The notes under the pieces were generated by a model that had not been told where the DNA came from, searched no databases, and was given only the letters and a program-made list of their open reading frames with translations. The translations under genes were made by a program, and so were the position numbers. Shown here one piece after another: positions 62,702-64,000 of a stretch of 64,000 bases of DNA. Within the stretch, counting starts at the first letter, position 1, and each line of letters begins with the position of its first letter. The stretch lies in contig NZ_AP025516.1 in NCBI RefSeq assembly GCF_023169885.1, positions 3,513,501-3,577,500 on the forward strand, given 5' to 3'. This DNA comes from Desulfofustis limnaeus (GTDB lineage Bacteria; Desulfobacterota; Desulfobulbia; Desulfobulbales; Desulfocapsaceae).

Positions 62702-64000
62702 TCAGGCCGTGGCCAGCTGAATACGGGCCAGCACCGTGAGGTTGTAGGCAACAATCGCACTCCAGATATATGCCTTGAAGCCTTCCCAACCCGACCAGTT
62801 GCAACGCTTCAGCCCATAGCTTCGTTTCAACGTCGAAATGTTCGCCTCGATCCCGGCTCGAAAATTGCGCAACCGCCGATAAACCCACGTGCTCTTGGCC
62901 ATGTCCACGATCGACAGACCGCGCTTCTTGGCAAAGACCACATCCTTGACGTCTGCTGCCTTGGCTCCCGCCAGGTTCGCCTGCGAAGCAAAGCCGCCAT
63001 CCGCCGTGCTCTGCCGGGGCGGGCGTCCATACCGCTCGATATGCCGCTTCAACAACGGCAGAAACCGCTCGGCATCGGCCGGGTTGCCTCGTTCCACCAG
63101 GCAGTCAAGAATCAGGTTCGACGCACCGCCGGTCAGGAACACCTTGTGCCCAAACTCCGTCTCACGCCGTCCTTTGACCAGGATGTCGGTGTGCGTCTCA
63201 AACAGCGACACGATCTTCTCCGACGCCGGTACCTGTTCACCTTTGAACACCCGTCGCTCGGTCTGGTCCATCACCCGCCGCAGCAGGTCAATGGCACGGG
63301 ACAGTTTCTCGGCCAGCGCCCGGGCGTGAGTGTAGTCTTCAATCGAGTCTCCGCCGAAGTCGGCAAGCTCGGGGATCGCCTGCTCCGCATAAGCGATCAC
63401 GCGACCGGCATAGTGCAGCATATCCCGGTAGGCCGTCTGGCGTGTCTCCTGCTTGGTAGCGTTCTGGATGGACAGCAACCGCTTCTTCACCACCCGCCGA
63501 TGATCGCTGCACCCATAGCCGGGACAGGGGCTGAGTTCCTTGCCCTCAAACAGCCAGCGGGTGATGACCCGGATCCCGTCCCAGAGCAACGTCGCATCGG
63601 TCGGCCGGTGGATATCCGTTTGGACGGCGGTGGAGTCGAGTCGGATCTTCCGGCCGTTCTCGATCTTAGCCTGCTGGGCGTAGGCGAGCAGAAACTGGTG
63701 AATCGCCAGCCAGGCCTCTTCGCTCAGGGCCTTGATATTTTCCTGCAGGGTCGATTTGGCCGGAAAGTGTCCCGGTTCAAGGCGGACGAAGCTGCGAAAC
63801 GAATGGGAGTCGGCCAGATAATAGGCCAGATCATCGTAGCTGAGTTCGCGGAACTGTTTGAGGAGCGTGCAGCGGACTACCTGTTCGGCAGTCATGCCCT
63901 GGCGGCCGGTATCGGAGCGGCTTTTCTTGAGCAGATCGGCATAGGCCTGGTCAAGCAGATGGTGGTCGGTTGCCAGGATGGCGTCCATCTGTTCCAGCTC
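62702..64000 (-). CDS. DDE transposase (IS4/ISNCY-like), possibly cut by window edge
   Basis: At least 428 residues from the Met at 63988; the frame stays open to the edge (ELEQ precedes that Met), so the true start may lie outside. DDE-type core: GRKIRLDSTAVQTDIHRPTDATLLWDG, STADGGFASQANL, then FRAGIEANISTLKRSYGLKRC with the terminal Glu. N-terminal GMTAEQVVRCTLLKQFRELSYDDLAYYL is the DUF772-like region. Full-length in appearance. It bounds the defence island on the right. Confidence 0.88.
   Translation of the reverse strand, partial: ELEQMDAILATDHHLLDQAYADLLKKSRSDTGRQGMTAEQVVRCTLLKQFRELSYDDLAYYLADSHSFRSFVRLEPGHFPAKSTLQENIKALSEEAWLAIHQFLLAYAQQAKIENGRKIRLDSTAVQTDIHRPTDATLLWDGIRVITRWLFEGKELSPCPGYGCSDHRRVVKKRLLSIQNATKQETRQTAYRDMLHYAGRVIAYAEQAIPELADFGGDSIEDYTHARALAEKLSRAIDLLRRVMDQTERRVFKGEQVPASEKIVSLFETHTDILVKGRRETEFGHKVFLTGGASNLILDCLVERGNPADAERFLPLLKRHIERYGRPPRQSTADGGFASQANLAGAKAADVKDVVFAKKRGLSIVDMAKSTWVYRRLRNFRAGIEANISTLKRSYGLKRCNWSGWEGFKAYIWSAIVAYNLTVLARIQLATA

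Noticed and set aside
62506-62760. 84-codon minus-strand frame at the IS margin
   Set aside because: Overlaps the transposase 3' end and the presumed IS terminal sequence; not protein-like.

Overview
The window looks like a chromosome segment of a GC-rich Gram-negative bacterium. The adenylate kinase with a Cys-containing LID, the fused CobA-HemD enzyme and the hom/phosphoglycerate-mutase-like pair recall sulfate-reducing Desulfobacterota (Desulfobulbales-like). This placement is inference and no marker gene settles it.

Layout. (1) 1-9591 is ordinary chromosome: a SNF2-family ATPase cut by the window edge, a small bacterial cereblon-like (CULT) protein, cobA-hemD, adk, then hom, a homoserine-kinase/apgM-like gene and a ybgC-like thioesterase, ending with an initiator tRNA. 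(2) 9547-27327 is an integrated element bounded by a 48-bp direct repeat of the tRNA-fMet 3' half. Read from the integrase it has int, a sigma54-activator-like AAA+ protein, an AlpA-like HTH, primase-helicase, TubC-like, SSB-like, small terminase, and no capsid genes. This is the plan of a phage satellite (PICI-like). The rest is cargo: a secreted nuclease, a giant HTH-zinc ribbon-nuclease-RecQ fusion coupled to a coiled-coil membrane-anchored partner, and several small unknowns. (3) 27.4-51.9 kb is a complete Mu/B3-like late module on the minus strand: TraR/DksA, small and large terminase, portal, MuF, gpG, protease/scaffold, decoration, capsid, tail, tape measure, tail tip, lysis, and a Dam methylase where Mu carries mom. 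No MuA/MuB transposition genes or repressor are present. (4) 51.9-64 kb is a patchwork defence island: a PD-(D/E)XK-like gene and a membrane protein, an EcoRI-type methylase and a type I HsdR that both stop inside the same IS5-family element, a CARF-like sigma54 activator divergent from an MBL hydrolase plus a four-helix membrane protein, and a second transposase at the right edge.

The strongest candidate for an undescribed system is 58.8-62.5 kb. A CARF-like bEBP is transcribed away from a consensus sigma54 promoter (TGGCAC-N5-TTGCT) that faces the MBL/membrane pair, with two 9-bp direct repeats about 115-135 bp upstream of the predicted start. This suggests a nucleotide-signal-switched two-gene effector. 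A second candidate is the RecQ-nuclease fusion and its coiled-coil membrane partner in the satellite. A third is the satellite's own sigma54-activator-like ATPase with a near-consensus sigma54 site before its replication genes.
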